DNA of 64,000 bases from Candidatus Cottocaccamicrobium excrementipullorum (GCA_018713255.1 DVFL01000005.1:62001-126000), one strand, 5' to 3'. Counted from the first letter of the stretch, positions 1-8,312 are shown. The notes: generated from the sequence alone by a model not told the origin. Translations and numbers: made by a program.

Positions 1-305
1 ACAGGGTCCTGGAAATCCGCCGCCATCAGAATGGTGCAGTCCCCTGTGCTCTGGAGCATGGCGTAATAAGGAGAATTAAACTGGCCAAAATTCTTTGCGT
101 TAAAAATTCCCTTGATTCCTTTGTCCTCGCTGCACAGGGTTCGGATAATGTCCCTGGTCCGGTCAGAAGAATCATTATCAATAAAAATGATCTCATACCG
201 GTATTCCTTAAGCTGCTGACGGAAGGTATCCCGCAGGGCGTCCGCCATCGCCTGAACATTTTCTTCTTCATTGTAGCAGGGTACTACAATACTGATCGTT
301 TTCAT
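1..305 (-). CDS. Glycosyltransferase family 2, DPM/GtrB-like (N-terminus only)
   Basis: The visible 101 residues start MKTISIVVPCYNEEENVQ, the nucleotide-binding opening of GT-A family 2 enzymes, and continue with IIFIDNDSSDRT, the usual acidic motif region. The frame stays open to the window edge, so the gene is cut off. The spacing and the AAKNFGQ-like segment (NAKNFGQFN) resemble polyprenyl-phosphate sugar transferases, which load a sugar onto undecaprenyl phosphate at the membrane. It starts one base after the stop of the upstream dehydrogenase, so it is probably the fifth gene of the operon that begins at 5567. The substrate cannot be told from the part seen. Confidence 0.85.
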   Translation of the reverse strand, partial: MKTISIVVPCYNEEENVQAMADALRDTFRQQLKEYRYEIIFIDNDSSDRTRDIIRTLCSEDKGIKGIFNAKNFGQFNSPYYAMLQSTGDCTILMAADFQDP

Positions 306-306
306 C

Positions 307-1380
307 CTATTGTCTCTCCCAATTTATCTCTACCATTACCTTAACCAGGTCGTCAGGTTTCTCCTTCATTAAATACAGCGCCTGCTCTATTTTGTCAAGC
401 CCGCTGAGGCAGTGGGTCACCAGTTTCTCCGGATGAATACGGCCGTACTCCACCATTTTCATCATCCGCTCAATTCGGGCCCGTCCCCCTCTGGCCAGCT
501 CTGTTCTCAAGGTTTTTCCTGCCATGCCTCTTCCCCCGGAAAATTTAGGGAAGGGCAGGCTGCCCGTACCCCCGAAATAATTTACATTAGAGACTGTGCC
601 GATGCCATAGCGCACCATGTCAAAGGCCTGGGAGAAAACCTGGTCTCCGCCGCCGCAGATAATCACGCTGTCTGCCCCTACGCCTCCGGTGCGTTCAAGA
701 ACCTGCTGCACCACATCTCCCTCTTTGTAGCTGATCACATCGGTAGCTCCGAATTCTCTGGCAAGCTTTACGCAGACAGTTCTGGTCCCCACCGCCATAA
801 TTCTGGCTGCTCCCAGATGTCTGGCGCCTTCCACCGCCATCAGGCCAATGGGACCAATTCCCATCACCACCACCGTATCGCCAAACTTAATATTCGCACA
901 CTCCGCTCCCGTAAAGCCGGTGGTCACCACATCCACGCACATCAGTGCCTGGGGAATCGTTACCCCCTGAGGAATTTTTGCCAGAGTCGTATCAGCGTCT
1001 GGAATCAGAAATTTTTCTGCAAATACCCCCGGCTGACTTCTTCCCAGCTGATGGCCGGAAAAAGGAGCTGATGCATGATTAAAATTCCCTTCCTGAATGG
1101 AAGGCGCCCTCCAGTCCGGGGTAATCGCCGGCACCGCCACGATCTCCCCCGGCTTAAAATCCTTCACATACTGGCCCACCTGAAGAATCTGGCCTATACA
1201 TTCATGACCGAGAATCAAATTAGGGGCTTTCCGGGAACCGCCGCCAAAGACGGTGTGCACATCGGAAGAACAGGGAGCCACTGCCACCGGGCGCAGAATC
1301 GCTCCCCAGGGTGTCAGCTCAGGCTCAGGCGAATCGTGCCACCCTACTTTTCCCGGCTCAATCAATACAAATGATTTCAT
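307..1380 (-). CDS. Zinc-dependent NADP alcohol dehydrogenase (MDR family)
   Basis: This is a 357-residue medium-chain dehydrogenase very like the secondary alcohol dehydrogenase of Clostridium beijerinckii. The catalytic zinc ligands Cys37, His59 and Asp150 fall at the same positions as in that enzyme, with Glu60 next to His59. The Rossmann motif is GIGPIG, and the following VGTR plus a downstream Tyr match the NADP-binding residues of that family. The start has an AAAGGA ribosome site. It lies 30 bp after the methyltransferase and 1 bp before a GT2 gene in the same operon, so its substrate may be a keto-sugar or sugar-derived ketone rather than a solvent; that is inference. Confidence 0.9.
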   Translation of the reverse strand: MKSFVLIEPGKVGWHDSPEPELTPWGAILRPVAVAPCSSDVHTVFGGGSRKAPNLILGHECIGQILQVGQYVKDFKPGEIVAVPAITPDWRAPSIQEGNFNHASAPFSGHQLGRSQPGVFAEKFLIPDADTTLAKIPQGVTIPQALMCVDVVTTGFTGAECANIKFGDTVVVMGIGPIGLMAVEGARHLGAARIMAVGTRTVCVKLAREFGATDVISYKEGDVVQQVLERTGGVGADSVIICGGGDQVFSQAFDMVRYGIGTVSNVNYFGGTGSLPFPKFSGGRGMAGKTLRTELARGGRARIERMMKMVEYGRIHPEKLVTHCLSGLDKIEQALYLMKEKPDDLVKVMVEINWERQ

Positions 1381-1410
1381 GACTTTTTCCTTTCTCTTCT
1401 GTTCTTCTCT

Positions 1411-2607
1411 TTACAGCTTCTCCAGATGATCGCTGCGCATCGTCAATACCAGCGGTTTTTCCCCGAAGCGGCTGCGAACAGCGGCAAAAATCTCCTCTGT
1501 GTAGCCGGGAGCTGCAATCAAAATCACATCTGCCGGATGTTCCAGAAAATGCTCCGGCGGCACAATGGGCACATGGGAAGCCGGAGCAAATCGTCCCTGC
1601 TTAAAAGGGGCAGAATCGATGATATACTCCGCCGCCTCTCCCAGGCAGGTGGTGGACGCCAAGGTAAAGCCCTGATGGCTGGCTCCCCACAGGCAGAAGG
1701 TTTTCTTTTCTGCCCTTAGTCTCTCCCGCAGTTCCTCTGCCTCCCTGACAATGGTCCGGCGGCTCTTCTCCAGGAGGGAAAAATCCGGCGTTTTCCCAGA
1801 CTTTCCATTGCCGCACAAAACCGATGCCTGCTTCTCTCCCTGGTCTGTGCGTTTTACAATCACCGAACAAGTATCCCGGTTCACCAGTTCCTTTTCCAGT
1901 ACCGTAAATCCATGAAGAGAGAGAAGTTCCTCCAAAGTTTCAAAACTGTAATAAGCTAAATGATCTGGAATCAATTCATAGTATCCGTCATACTGAAGAA
2001 TGTATTCCAGGCTGGGCACCGTAATCAGGCCCATTCCTTCCGGCGTCAGATTGTTTCGGATACAATCCAGCATTTTCCCTGGATCCGGCTGATGCTCTAA
2101 AAAGTTAAAGGAAAGAAAAACATCATAGGGTCCTTCTTCCCCCAGCAGGGTATCCTCCCGCTCCGTAAATCCCTGCCATACGTTCAGCCCTTTCTTTTGG
2201 GCTGCCTCCACCAGATCTGCTTTATGCTCCACACCGTAAGCTTTCACCGGAAATTCAGCAAGAACCTGAAGGAATTCCCCCTGGCCGCAGCCAGCCTCCA
2301 AAAATTTCTTTCCTTCCAGACCGTAAGTCTTAATCAAATGACTGTACTGGCGCTGCCTTAACGCTCTCATGGTGGTAGAATATCCCCCGGAACGAATCAC
2401 ATCCCGATAATAATCTACCGGCGGACAGTTAAACTGCACCAGCCCGCACCTGGGGCAGCAGTAAAGATTCAGGGAAATTCCCTCGTCTTCCTTTACCTGG
2501 TTCTCGTCCGGAATATTCTGGGCTGAGGCCGGCATATGCTGAAGGCAAAGAACCGGTTTTTCAGGAAGAGGCTCTTTGCAGACCAGACAATGAGTTCTGC
2601 CTTCCAT
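1411..2607 (-). CDS. SAM-dependent C-methyltransferase with zinc ribbon
   Basis: This 398-residue protein has the three-part layout of sugar C-methyltransferases: an N-terminal zinc site (Cys7, Cys10, Cys51, Cys54), a class I SAM fold with motif LEAGCGQGEF at about 103-112, and a C-terminal Rossmann-like domain (CLWGASHQG onward). This layout occurs in NDP-hexose C-3 methyltransferases such as TylC3, where methyl is added next to a keto group. A GGAGG site precedes the ATG. Its place between an SDR and a dehydrogenase supports a sugar-nucleotide or sugar-acid substrate. The exact methylated carbon is not predictable. Confidence 0.82.
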   Translation of the reverse strand: MEGRTHCLVCKEPLPEKPVLCLQHMPASAQNIPDENQVKEDEGISLNLYCCPRCGLVQFNCPPVDYYRDVIRSGGYSTTMRALRQRQYSHLIKTYGLEGKKFLEAGCGQGEFLQVLAEFPVKAYGVEHKADLVEAAQKKGLNVWQGFTEREDTLLGEEGPYDVFLSFNFLEHQPDPGKMLDCIRNNLTPEGMGLITVPSLEYILQYDGYYELIPDHLAYYSFETLEELLSLHGFTVLEKELVNRDTCSVIVKRTDQGEKQASVLCGNGKSGKTPDFSLLEKSRRTIVREAEELRERLRAEKKTFCLWGASHQGFTLASTTCLGEAAEYIIDSAPFKQGRFAPASHVPIVPPEHFLEHPADVILIAAPGYTEEIFAAVRSRFGEKPLVLTMRSDHLEKL

Positions 2608-2622
2608 CTTGTTTATTTCCTC

Positions 2623-3594
2623 CTACATTCTTGAATTATCCGCCTTTTCAGGCAAACACTTTCCCTCCAGCATCCGCCGGATTCCTTCATGGAAAGAAAT
2701 TTCCGGTTCCCAGCCGCAGGCTTCTTTAATCCTTCTGATCCGCGGACGCAGATCTGCAGGACCCTCTGCATTGGGCGGAAGCACGCCGTAACAGCAGCTT
2801 CCTCTTCCTCCGCAGAGATTATGAATCTCTTCTACATACTCCTTAAGGGGCCTGGTGGCCTCCTCTGAAGCGGCAATATTATAAATTCCGCCGCCGGTCA
2901 GCTCCCCTGGATGAAACAGCAGGCTGCAGAAGGCATTAATCAAATCATCAATATACAAATAATTCCAGTACTGGGTACAAGCTCCCAGTTTCATCTCCCC
3001 GCCCTGCAAGAATGTATCCAGGCAGGTATTCACTAAAGACCAGGGATGATCTCCCGGCCCGTAAACGCTGAAAATTCTGGCATGAACGTATTCCATCCCT
3101 GCCAGACCATTAGCCCTTCTTTCTTCCACAAAAGCTCTTGCCTGCTTTCCAAATGCAAGCTTTGCCCTGCCATACTCCGATACCGGACTGCAGGGAGAAT
3201 CTTCCTCCATTATTTCCCGGCCTCTTCCGTACTCCGCCTGAGATCCGCCGAAAAGAAAACGGCGGCAGCCAAGACTCTCAGCCCCTAGTAAAGCTCCCAT
3301 GGAATCTTTCACATTCTTCTGCTGCACCGCCGGGTTTTTCCGATTTTCACTTCCAGACCCGTCCCAGCCAAGATGAAGAAACAGAGGGCACTCTTCCTCA
3401 ATATAGTTTCCGATTTCAGGAAGGCGCTCCAGCTCCAGCTCAATTACCTTCAGTCCTGGAGCGCTTTGGGGCAATGCGGCCCGGTTTACCGACCCGGGCC
3501 GAATGATTCCATAGACCTGATGGCCCATGGACAAAAATTTTTTCACAGCGGCAGCTCCCAGAAAACTGGTAGCGCCAGTCACTACAATTCTCAA
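2623..3594 (-). CDS. NAD-dependent epimerase/dehydratase (extended SDR)
   Basis: 323 residues with the extended-SDR glycine motif GATSFLG (7-13), the active-site Tyr141-Lys145 pair in EYGRAK, and HARIFSVYGPGD in the substrate half. It probably oxidises, epimerises or reduces a nucleotide sugar in the cytoplasm. The start is TTG, overlapping the TGA stop of the upstream TPP enzyme by four bases (TTGA) with AAGGAG nine bases before, so the two are translationally coupled. The following gene is a sugar C-methyltransferase. It may be the keto-reductase that completes a branched sugar. Confidence 0.83.
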   Translation of the reverse strand: MRIVVTGATSFLGAAAVKKFLSMGHQVYGIIRPGSVNRAALPQSAPGLKVIELELERLPEIGNYIEEECPLFLHLGWDGSGSENRKNPAVQQKNVKDSMGALLGAESLGCRRFLFGGSQAEYGRGREIMEEDSPCSPVSEYGRAKLAFGKQARAFVEERRANGLAGMEYVHARIFSVYGPGDHPWSLVNTCLDTFLQGGEMKLGACTQYWNYLYIDDLINAFCSLLFHPGELTGGGIYNIAASEEATRPLKEYVEEIHNLCGGRGSCCYGVLPPNAEGPADLRPRIRRIKEACGWEPEISFHEGIRRMLEGKCLPEKADNSRM

Positions 3595-5567
3595 CGCTTT
3601 GTCTCCTTAATCCGAGGAATAATCATATTTTCCTCCATCTCCTCATCAGAAAGGAAGGGCGCCAGATCCTCCAAAGGCGGAGAAGTAATGGTGCCGTCAG
3701 GCATCTTCCTTGCCGAAGATTTGGGCTCGAACACCTGATCCAGGCTTACAAAGGCCTCACAGATCGCCGGTCCCTTTATGGCCAGAGTCTGTTCAATGGC
3801 CGGCCCCAGCTGGCTGTTATGCATGGCTTTCACATAGGGATAGCCATAAGCCCAGGCCAGTTTTTCCATTGAAGGGAAACTTAAATCCGGCCCGTTCACG
3901 CCGCTGTCAACGCCCACTCCCACCAGCGGTTCCCCAAAGAAATTCTTCTGGCTTTGACGGATAGAATGGTATCCTCCGTTATTGATTAAGAAAATTTTAA
4001 TGGGCATCTGATGATGGATAATCGTCTGCAGCTCCTGCAGATTCATCTGGATGCTGCCGTCTCCGGTAAGCAGAATAATGTCCTGGCTGTGATCCGCCAT
4101 ACAGGCGCCGATGGCCGCCGGAAGATCGTATCCCATGGAAGCAATGGCAGAATTGGTAATGAATCGCTGGCCTTTCTTAATCACATAGCCATGTCCTCCT
4201 GCCACACAGGCTGAGCCATTGCCCACCACCGTAATCTGATTTTCCTTAAGACGGCTGCTTAACTCTTTCACCAGGGCATATACGTTAGCCGGCTCATCAT
4301 CCCCATGATTCAGATGCCTGGGCAGGATTACCGGATACTTTTTCTTCCACATCTGACAGGTTTCCACCCAGGTCATCCCCTTCAGCCCTTCTCCTCCATC
4401 AAAAAGCGGGAAGGGAAGACGGCCAGCCTCCTGTTCCTTCGAGAGAACAAGAACCAGCTTTTCCAGAAGGTCCGCTGCATCGGCATGAATCCGCATATCG
4501 GAATGAACGGAAGGCTTCTTCAGCTCTTCTGCATCAATGTCGTTGACAATCACATAAGCCGCCCTGGCCCAGGTCTCATAATTATACCCCACTTGACGGA
4601 TGCTCAGCCGGCTTCCCACGGAAAATACCAGATCGCTGTTCTGCACAGCAAAATTACCCGGCCGGTCTCCCATATTGCCTGCCCTTCCGGTATACAGCGG
4701 ATGATCATCCCAAATGGCGTCCTGGCTGTTCCATCCCGTCACCACAGGAATCCCCAGCCGTCTGACCGCCTCCAAAAACTGCTGATGCGCTCCTGCGAGC
4801 CGCACACCGTTTCCCACGTTAAACACCGGTCTTCGGGAGGTACGGATCTTTTCAATTACCGCCATGATCGTCTCACGCGAAACCGGCTCCGGCTGAAGAG
4901 GTCTGTTCTCTCCCTCTCCGGCACGATCCTCCGAAATCACCGGGCAAAGGTTCCCTGCCGTCTTGGCCTTGGCTCCCCAGCCGGTTCCGCCGGCCAGATA
5001 ATCCTCCGGGTCAAAACCAACAAGCTTATCGGTGTCCACATAAGCTCCCTGAACATTCAGAGGAATATCCAGCCAGCAGGGACCCGGCCGGCCGTTCTGG
5101 GCCAAAAAAAGGGCCTTCTCCAGGCAAAAGCGGATTCTGGCAGGATCAATCACCATCTCACAGTATTTGGTCATGGACTCCACCGCCCGGCAGATATCAA
5201 ATTCCTGATCTCCCATCGCCCGGATTCCCACTCCTGACCATCTGGCTGTGGTATCATAGCGCACCTGTCCAGAAAGAATCAACATCGGAATCGAATCAAG
5301 CCATCCGCCTACCACGCCGGTAAGCGCGTTGGTTCCTCCCGGCCCTGTGGTCACGCACACTGCTGCAATTCGGTTATGAATCCTGGCATAGCTTTCCGCC
5401 GCCATGGCGCAGGCCTGTTCGTGATGATTATAGATGCAGGTCAGCCTTGGTTCATGGCCCAGGCCATCATTTAAATGCATGGCCCCGCCCCCTGTGACAG
5501 AAAACACATGAGTAATTCCTGACTCAGCCAGGCGGCCCGCAATATAATTCGATACTTTTATCCGCAT
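3591..5567 (-). CDS. Thiamine-pyrophosphate enzyme, acetolactate-synthase-like
   Basis: At 658 residues this is a three-domain TPP enzyme (Pyr, central, PP). The activating glutamate is Glu50 in YNHHEQACAMAAE, and the TPP/Mg motif TGDGS ending in NN lies near residue 510. It is longer than acetohydroxyacid synthases (about 550-600), with extra sequence near 190-235 and a C-terminal tail past the usual PP-domain end. No regulatory subunit gene is nearby, and the neighbours are sugar-modifying, so branched-amino-acid synthesis is unlikely. TPP enzymes such as YerE add a two-carbon unit to a keto-sugar, and that is a plausible role. A strong GAGGAGGGAGG site precedes the ATG. It is the first gene of the operon. 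Confidence 0.8.
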   Translation of the reverse strand: MRIKVSNYIAGRLAESGITHVFSVTGGGAMHLNDGLGHEPRLTCIYNHHEQACAMAAESYARIHNRIAAVCVTTGPGGTNALTGVVGGWLDSIPMLILSGQVRYDTTARWSGVGIRAMGDQEFDICRAVESMTKYCEMVIDPARIRFCLEKALFLAQNGRPGPCWLDIPLNVQGAYVDTDKLVGFDPEDYLAGGTGWGAKAKTAGNLCPVISEDRAGEGENRPLQPEPVSRETIMAVIEKIRTSRRPVFNVGNGVRLAGAHQQFLEAVRRLGIPVVTGWNSQDAIWDDHPLYTGRAGNMGDRPGNFAVQNSDLVFSVGSRLSIRQVGYNYETWARAAYVIVNDIDAEELKKPSVHSDMRIHADAADLLEKLVLVLSKEQEAGRLPFPLFDGGEGLKGMTWVETCQMWKKKYPVILPRHLNHGDDEPANVYALVKELSSRLKENQITVVGNGSACVAGGHGYVIKKGQRFITNSAIASMGYDLPAAIGACMADHSQDIILLTGDGSIQMNLQELQTIIHHQMPIKIFLINNGGYHSIRQSQKNFFGEPLVGVGVDSGVNGPDLSFPSMEKLAWAYGYPYVKAMHNSQLGPAIEQTLAIKGPAICEAFVSLDQVFEPKSSARKMPDGTITSPPLEDLAPFLSDEEMEENMIIPRIKETKR

Positions 5568-5656
5568 GATTCCTCCCTCCTCCCCGCGGTTAACCGCCGG
5601 GACGTCACTTCTGTCTCTCCGTACAGTTTACCATATTTCTGCCAAAAAGCATACCT

Positions 5657-5712
5657 AAGATTTTCTTACGCCGAGCCTGAGGTTTTTCTTACATCATCAT
5701 AAAGAAAATCTT
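5657..5712. repeat. Inverted and direct repeats in a divergent intergenic region
   Basis: The 314 bases between the TPP operon and the cell-wall-binding gene hold a perfect 11-bp inverted repeat, AAGATTTTCTT (5657-5667) with AAGAAAATCTT (5702-5712). Within it TTTTCTTAC occurs twice in direct orientation (5661-5669 and 5684-5692), 23 bp apart, about two helical turns. This looks like a regulator site for the minus-strand operon, or a long-loop hairpin. No regulator can be named. Confidence 0.4.
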
Positions 5713-5784
5713 CCTTTGGCCCAGGGGTTACCCTGCCGCCTTCCATCCCTGCCGTCAGCTGACATTTCTGGCAGCAAGCTACAC

Positions 5785-5813
5785 TAGAAATCCCGAAATG
5801 CCCAGGTTATAAT
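5785..5813 (+). promoter_or_regulatory. Sigma-A-like promoter for the cell-wall-binding protein
   Basis: TAGAAA, 17 bp, TATAAT. The -10 is perfect and the -35 matches four of six positions. A leader of about 60 bases follows, with AAGGAG before the ATG at 5882. Confidence 0.55.
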
Positions 5814-5881
5814 CACACTCGTAATGCAACCACAGTATTCGGGCTGCGGCCCGGCCAAACAAAAAAGGAGAGACACAAATT

Positions 5882-7240
5882 ATGAAAAAGAGAATTGCAA
5901 TGCTGGCTGTATTATCTACTGCTGCAGTAATGTCTGCAGTAACCCCTTCCTTCTTTACCGCGGATCAGGCCAGCCTGATTATGGCGGCAGAATCCGGATG
6001 GGTAGAGGAGTTTGATGGCTGGCGCTATCTGGACAGCGACGGCGATTATTTAACCGATTCCTGGAAGAAGCGGGACGGCGAAATGTACTATTTAGATGAA
6101 GACGGCAAAGTCGCCACCGATACTATTATAGATGATGAATATTATGTAGACGCCACGGGAAAACGAGTGGCAGAGCAGTGGGTTTCTGTTTACAATGAGG
6201 ACGGCATGGACAGCATGGACGCTTCCGAATTCTTATGGTACTACTTCGGCCGTGACGGCCGGGCAGTGAAGTCCAAGTGGTACAAAGTCGGAGACAACTG
6301 GCATTACTTTAACTCTGACGGACACATGCTCACCGGAAAACAAGAGATCGACGGAAACACCTACTACCTGGGAGATGAAAACGACGGCGCCAGAAAATCC
6401 GGCTGGATTCTGCTGGAGGAAGACAGCGATGATCCCGATCACTCCTCCTTCTGGTATTACTTCGATCAGAAGGGACGGATGATTGAAAACCAGATCGACA
6501 AAAAGATCGACGGATCCTACTACACCTTCGTAGACGGAAAGATGCAGACCGGCTGGTTTAAGCTTCCTGAGGAAGAAAGCACCGCTTCTGATTCCAACGC
6601 CGCTCCCCTCCACAAGGAAGGAACCATCCACGGCTACCAGTACTATGAGGCAAACGGAAAACGTGCTGCCGGCTGGTATGACATTGCCGGTGCAGAAGGC
6701 ATCAGCGCAGAAGATGAGACCTACCGCTTCTTCTTCCGCCAGGGAAAACCCATGGCCGCCCAGGAGGGCATCCAGGTGTTCACCATTGATTCCAAGCGTT
6801 ATGCCTTTAATGACAAGGGAGAAATGCAGACCGAGATGCAGGTGATCACCTTAGAGGACGGCACTTCTGCCAATGCATATTTCGGCGAGGACGGCGTAAT
6901 GCGCACAGGCAAACAGACCATCTACAATGAGGACCTGGACGAGAAGCAGGTTTGGTATTTCCACACCGACGGCGCCAAAAAAGGACAGGGCTATCACGGC
7001 ATCCGCGACAACTCGATCTATGTAAATGGTCTCCGTCAGGACGCTGAGAAAGATTTAAAGGTCGCTCCTGTGGAGTTTGAAGGCGCCACATATCTGGTAA
7101 ACGCTTCCGGTGCCATCCAGAAAGCCTCCTCATCCTCCCAGTCCGCCCAGAAGCCAGAATTAGGCAAAGGATTTAAGGATGTTAAAGATGCAAATGAGAA
7201 AATCTGGATTGTTGACATCAACGGCGTAATCCAGAAGTAA
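5882..7240 (+). CDS. Secreted cell-wall-binding repeat protein
   Basis: 452 residues. An N-terminal signal peptide (MKKR, then a hydrophobic stretch to about residue 26, with likely cleavage near 26-38) is followed by repeats of about 20 residues of the choline/glucan-binding type: GWRYLDSDGDYLTDSW, WYKVGDNWHYFNSDGHMLTG, GYQYYEANGKRAAGW and others. These repeats form beta-solenoid modules that bind wall polymers. No catalytic domain is visible, so it is probably a surface coat or adhesin-type protein. A spacer rich in Ser/Gln near 410-430 precedes a last module ending NGVIQK. It has its own promoter and terminator. A gene remnant at 49.6 kb ends in a similar way. Confidence 0.85.
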   Translation: MKKRIAMLAVLSTAAVMSAVTPSFFTADQASLIMAAESGWVEEFDGWRYLDSDGDYLTDSWKKRDGEMYYLDEDGKVATDTIIDDEYYVDATGKRVAEQWVSVYNEDGMDSMDASEFLWYYFGRDGRAVKSKWYKVGDNWHYFNSDGHMLTGKQEIDGNTYYLGDENDGARKSGWILLEEDSDDPDHSSFWYYFDQKGRMIENQIDKKIDGSYYTFVDGKMQTGWFKLPEEESTASDSNAAPLHKEGTIHGYQYYEANGKRAAGWYDIAGAEGISAEDETYRFFFRQGKPMAAQEGIQVFTIDSKRYAFNDKGEMQTEMQVITLEDGTSANAYFGEDGVMRTGKQTIYNEDLDEKQVWYFHTDGAKKGQGYHGIRDNSIYVNGLRQDAEKDLKVAPVEFEGATYLVNASGAIQKASSSSQSAQKPELGKGFKDVKDANEKIWIVDINGVIQK

Positions 7241-7340
7241 GCAGCAACAAATCATTGCCTGTTTGCCTTACCGAGGCATTTCCTCCATCACAATTAATGC
7301 TTCATCCGTTCACAGGCAAAGCTCCCTTCAGGGACGCAGT

Positions 7341-7381
7341 AAAACGGCTGCCAGTTTTTTTCTGGCAGCCGTTATTTTTTG
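7341..7381 (+). terminator. Rho-independent terminator
   Basis: Perfect 12-bp stem (AACGGCTGCCAG with its complement), a seven-base T loop, and a run of T after ATT. It lies about 100 bp past the stop of the cell-wall-binding gene. Confidence 0.9.
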
Positions 7382-7444
7382 TCACAATTTTTTGTTTTTC
7401 TCGTTATAGGGAAGGAAAATGCGCAAAGGGAGGAGATTGTTTTT

Positions 7445-7828
7445 ATGCGGGAGCTTTCTGTTTACTATTGCTCCAGATGCGGTTATTATGCTTATTACCA
7501 GCTGCCACAGAATGCTGTCTGTCCCAAATGCCAGCAGAAAATGACGCTGTTTGATATGCCTTATCAAAATTTCATGGATTTAGACTGTGAAGAACGAGAC
7601 CTGCTGTTATCCAGAGAAATCTTAAAGAATTGTCCTTCTGTGGTTTCCCGAATTACCTTGCCTCACAAAGAAGCGAACCAGCGGGAAACCATTGCCATAC
7701 TAAGTGCAAAGATCAACGAACTGGAAAATGAAAACAAGAAACTAAACGAAACGGTGGCCTGGATGCACCAGACCATCTGGGATCTGGTGAAAAAAGGAGA
7801 ACGCCAGAAAAAACAAACAAAGCCATAA
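7445..7828 (+). CDS. Small zinc-ribbon protein with coiled coil
   Basis: 127 residues from the ATG that follows AAAGGGAGGAG by ten bases; a longer reading from 7379 would run into the preceding terminator. The N-terminus holds two CxxC pairs (YYCSRCGYYAYY and VCPKCQQKM), a rubredoxin-like zinc ribbon. The C-terminal third is a coiled coil (INELENENKKLNETVAWM) with a basic tail. It has no signal peptide. The function is unknown. The stop faces the stop of a small minus-strand coiled-coil gene across an inverted repeat. Confidence 0.7.
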   Translation: MRELSVYYCSRCGYYAYYQLPQNAVCPKCQQKMTLFDMPYQNFMDLDCEERDLLLSREILKNCPSVVSRITLPHKEANQRETIAILSAKINELENENKKLNETVAWMHQTIWDLVKKGERQKKQTKP

Positions 7829-7834
7829 TCTCCA

Positions 7835-7885
7835 GGGCTGCTGCAAAAACCATGGAGTTTGCCTTAATGGCTTTTGCAGCAGCCC
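7835..7885. repeat. Long hairpin between convergent genes
   Basis: A perfect 14-bp inverted repeat, GGGCTGCTGCAAAA with TTTTGCAGCAGCCC, has a 23-base loop that itself contains CCAT/ATGG. No T run follows on either strand, so it is either a weak bidirectional terminator or an mRNA-end stabiliser for the two facing genes. Confidence 0.6.
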
Positions 7886-7904
7886 CAGCGAACCATTTCC
7901 GGAT

Positions 7905-8060
7905 TCAGCTTTTTCTTGAGCTTCCGGTGACATAAAAGGTAATCATGCGGTTTAATGTACCCCGCATCTGGATAATAACCTTTTTCATGGCGTCGTTATC
8001 CTTTTTCAGACGCTCATTTTCTTTGATAAGCTCCTGAAGTTTTTCTTCCACACTCATCAT
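7905..8060 (-). CDS. 51-residue coiled-coil protein
   Basis: A short frame beginning MMSVEEKLQELIKENERLKK. A long charged helix with a heptad pattern is followed by a more hydrophobic stretch (IIQMRGTLNRMITFYV) and a basic end. The start is well supported: GGAGGAAGGTAGGAG sits just upstream, and a promoter-like pair lies at 8092-8120. Its layout recalls the C-terminal part of the convergent zinc-ribbon protein (an E/N/K-rich coiled coil and then a helix), so the two may be related or may pair. No known family is recognised. Confidence 0.6.
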   Translation of the reverse strand: MMSVEEKLQELIKENERLKKDNDAMKKVIIQMRGTLNRMITFYVTGSSRKS

Positions 8061-8091
8061 AACTCCTACCTTCCTCCTTTACCTGTTGTTC

Positions 8092-8120
8092 AATATACGT
8101 CTTTTCCCCGGTTTTGAAAA
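8092..8120 (-). promoter_or_regulatory. Promoter-like pair before the 51-residue gene
   Basis: On the minus strand TTTTCA, 17 bp, TATATT. It lies 32 bp upstream of the start at 8060. Confidence 0.4.
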
Positions 8121-8138
8121 GGGAATTCTGCCGCGCCA

Positions 8139-8157
8139 TTCGACATAAACTGTCGAT
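8139..8157. promoter_or_regulatory. Facing Spo0A-box-like sequences
   Basis: TTCGACA and TGTCGAT face each other, separated by five bases, about 20 bp upstream of the -35 at 8115-8120. Each half resembles the Spo0A core TGTCGAA. The site could place the 51-residue gene under sporulation-entry control, but a seven-base match is weak evidence. Confidence 0.3.
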
Positions 8158-8312
8158 TTCCTGCAGGATTCTTCTGTTTTTCCAGGATTTCACATACTAA
8201 ATATACTGCTTTCCAGGAATGAAGCACTATCTCTGGTACAGATAACTGGACAGCAATCCAGAACCTGCTGTCGGTTTCTGCTGAAAATTTTTTCTTTCTG
8301 AAAATCCGGCTT

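Noticed and set aside
412-1374. Plus-strand frames opposite the alcohol dehydrogenase (219 and 99 residues)
   Set aside because: They are His/Ser/Arg-rich complements of a conserved gene with no ribosome sites or family motifs.
4305-5237. 310-residue plus frame opposite the TPP enzyme
   Set aside because: Antisense shadow of a clearly conserved enzyme, with no domain or start signal.
3591-5567. Biosynthetic acetohydroxyacid synthase (ilvB)
   Set aside because: No small subunit or ilv gene is adjacent, the protein is longer than IlvB, and all neighbours are sugar-modifying genes.
5824-6015. 63-residue frame before and across the cell-wall-binding gene start
   Set aside because: It has no ribosome site and overlaps the signal peptide codons in another frame.
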